Part shown: positions 42,731 to 42,743 of the stretch, one piece after another
How positions within the stretch are numbered: position 1 is the stretch's first letter
Layout: each line of letters opens with the position of its first letter
DNA from: an uncultured Eubacteriaceae bacterium
GTDB taxonomy: Bacteria; Bacillota; Clostridia; Lachnospirales; CAG-274
Direction: 5' to 3'
Length of the DNA stretch: 42,743 nt
NCBI GenBank assembly: GCA_947167715.1
Contig: CAMVJD010000025.1
Location: forward strand, 1-42,743
Notes under the pieces: generated by a model
Databases searched by the model: none
Told to the model about the DNA's origin: nothing
Seen by the model: the letters and a program-made list of their open reading frames with translations, nothing else
Translations under genes and position numbers: made by a program

Positions 42731-42743
42731 TGCTTACTTAAAA

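Overview
The window reads as chromosomal DNA of an anaerobic, spore-forming member of the Clostridia. An alpha/beta-type small acid-soluble spore protein gene is present. Surface proteins carry SLH repeats, one secreted protein ends in a type I dockerin, and a very large secreted enzyme acts on pectin. TPP, c-di-GMP-I and (probably) manganese riboswitches and many classical sigma-A promoters and U-tailed terminators fit Firmicutes. A pectin-degrading gut clostridium of the Monoglobus or Ruminococcaceae/Lachnospiraceae kind is a guess, not a demonstrated assignment. No rRNA, tRNA or CRISPR array was recognised.

Layout. 1-230: unresolved edge and a bidirectional terminator. 229-3287 (minus): two secreted proteins in one operon, an SLH protein and a DUF6273-like dockerin protein. 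3718-13305 (plus): a nitrogen and amino-acid operon, gltB-gltD-purF-dapF-dapL. 13395-13855 (minus): remains of a membrane diguanylate cyclase. 13958-15528: TPP riboswitch and thiC. 15747-18556: a GGDEF-EAL protein, then a c-di-GMP-I riboswitch in front of a secreted transglutaminase-like protein. 18620-20025: a DUF2513-like gene and, on the minus strand, a KDPG aldolase with an extra C-terminal VOC-like domain. 20314-23396: BspA-type leucine-rich-repeat protein, voltage-gated K+ channel and GNAT acetyltransferase. 23746-28451: a 1520-residue pectin methylesterase / SGNH acetylesterase coupled to a 47-residue peptide gene. 28692-29954: HD-GYP protein. 30047-33318 (minus): aquaporin, polysaccharide deacetylase, SASP and a CaCA-family cation antiporter behind a yybP-ykoY-like manganese riboswitch. 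33606-34555: a small membrane protein and a ribbon-helix-helix protein. 34597-34837: a palindromic MITE-like element. 34887-42556: clpB, then iscR-nifS-nifU (Fe-S assembly), then a second SLH protein overlapping rsmG. 42606-42743: three consecutive strong hairpins, the last resembling an IS200/IS605-type end.

Three themes connect the genes. (1) Cyclic-di-GMP: an intact GGDEF-EAL protein, an HD-GYP protein, a broken GGDEF gene and a c-di-GMP riboswitch lie within 17 kb, so the window contains both likely makers/breakers and a direct reader of the signal. (2) Plant cell wall and surface: the pectin esterase, dockerin and SLH proteins, and a KDPG aldolase that could receive galacturonate-derived KDPG. 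(3) Glutamate, purine and lysine/peptidoglycan precursor synthesis in one operon, with Fe-S assembly downstream that could serve the Fe-S enzymes GltB, GltD, PurF and ThiC.
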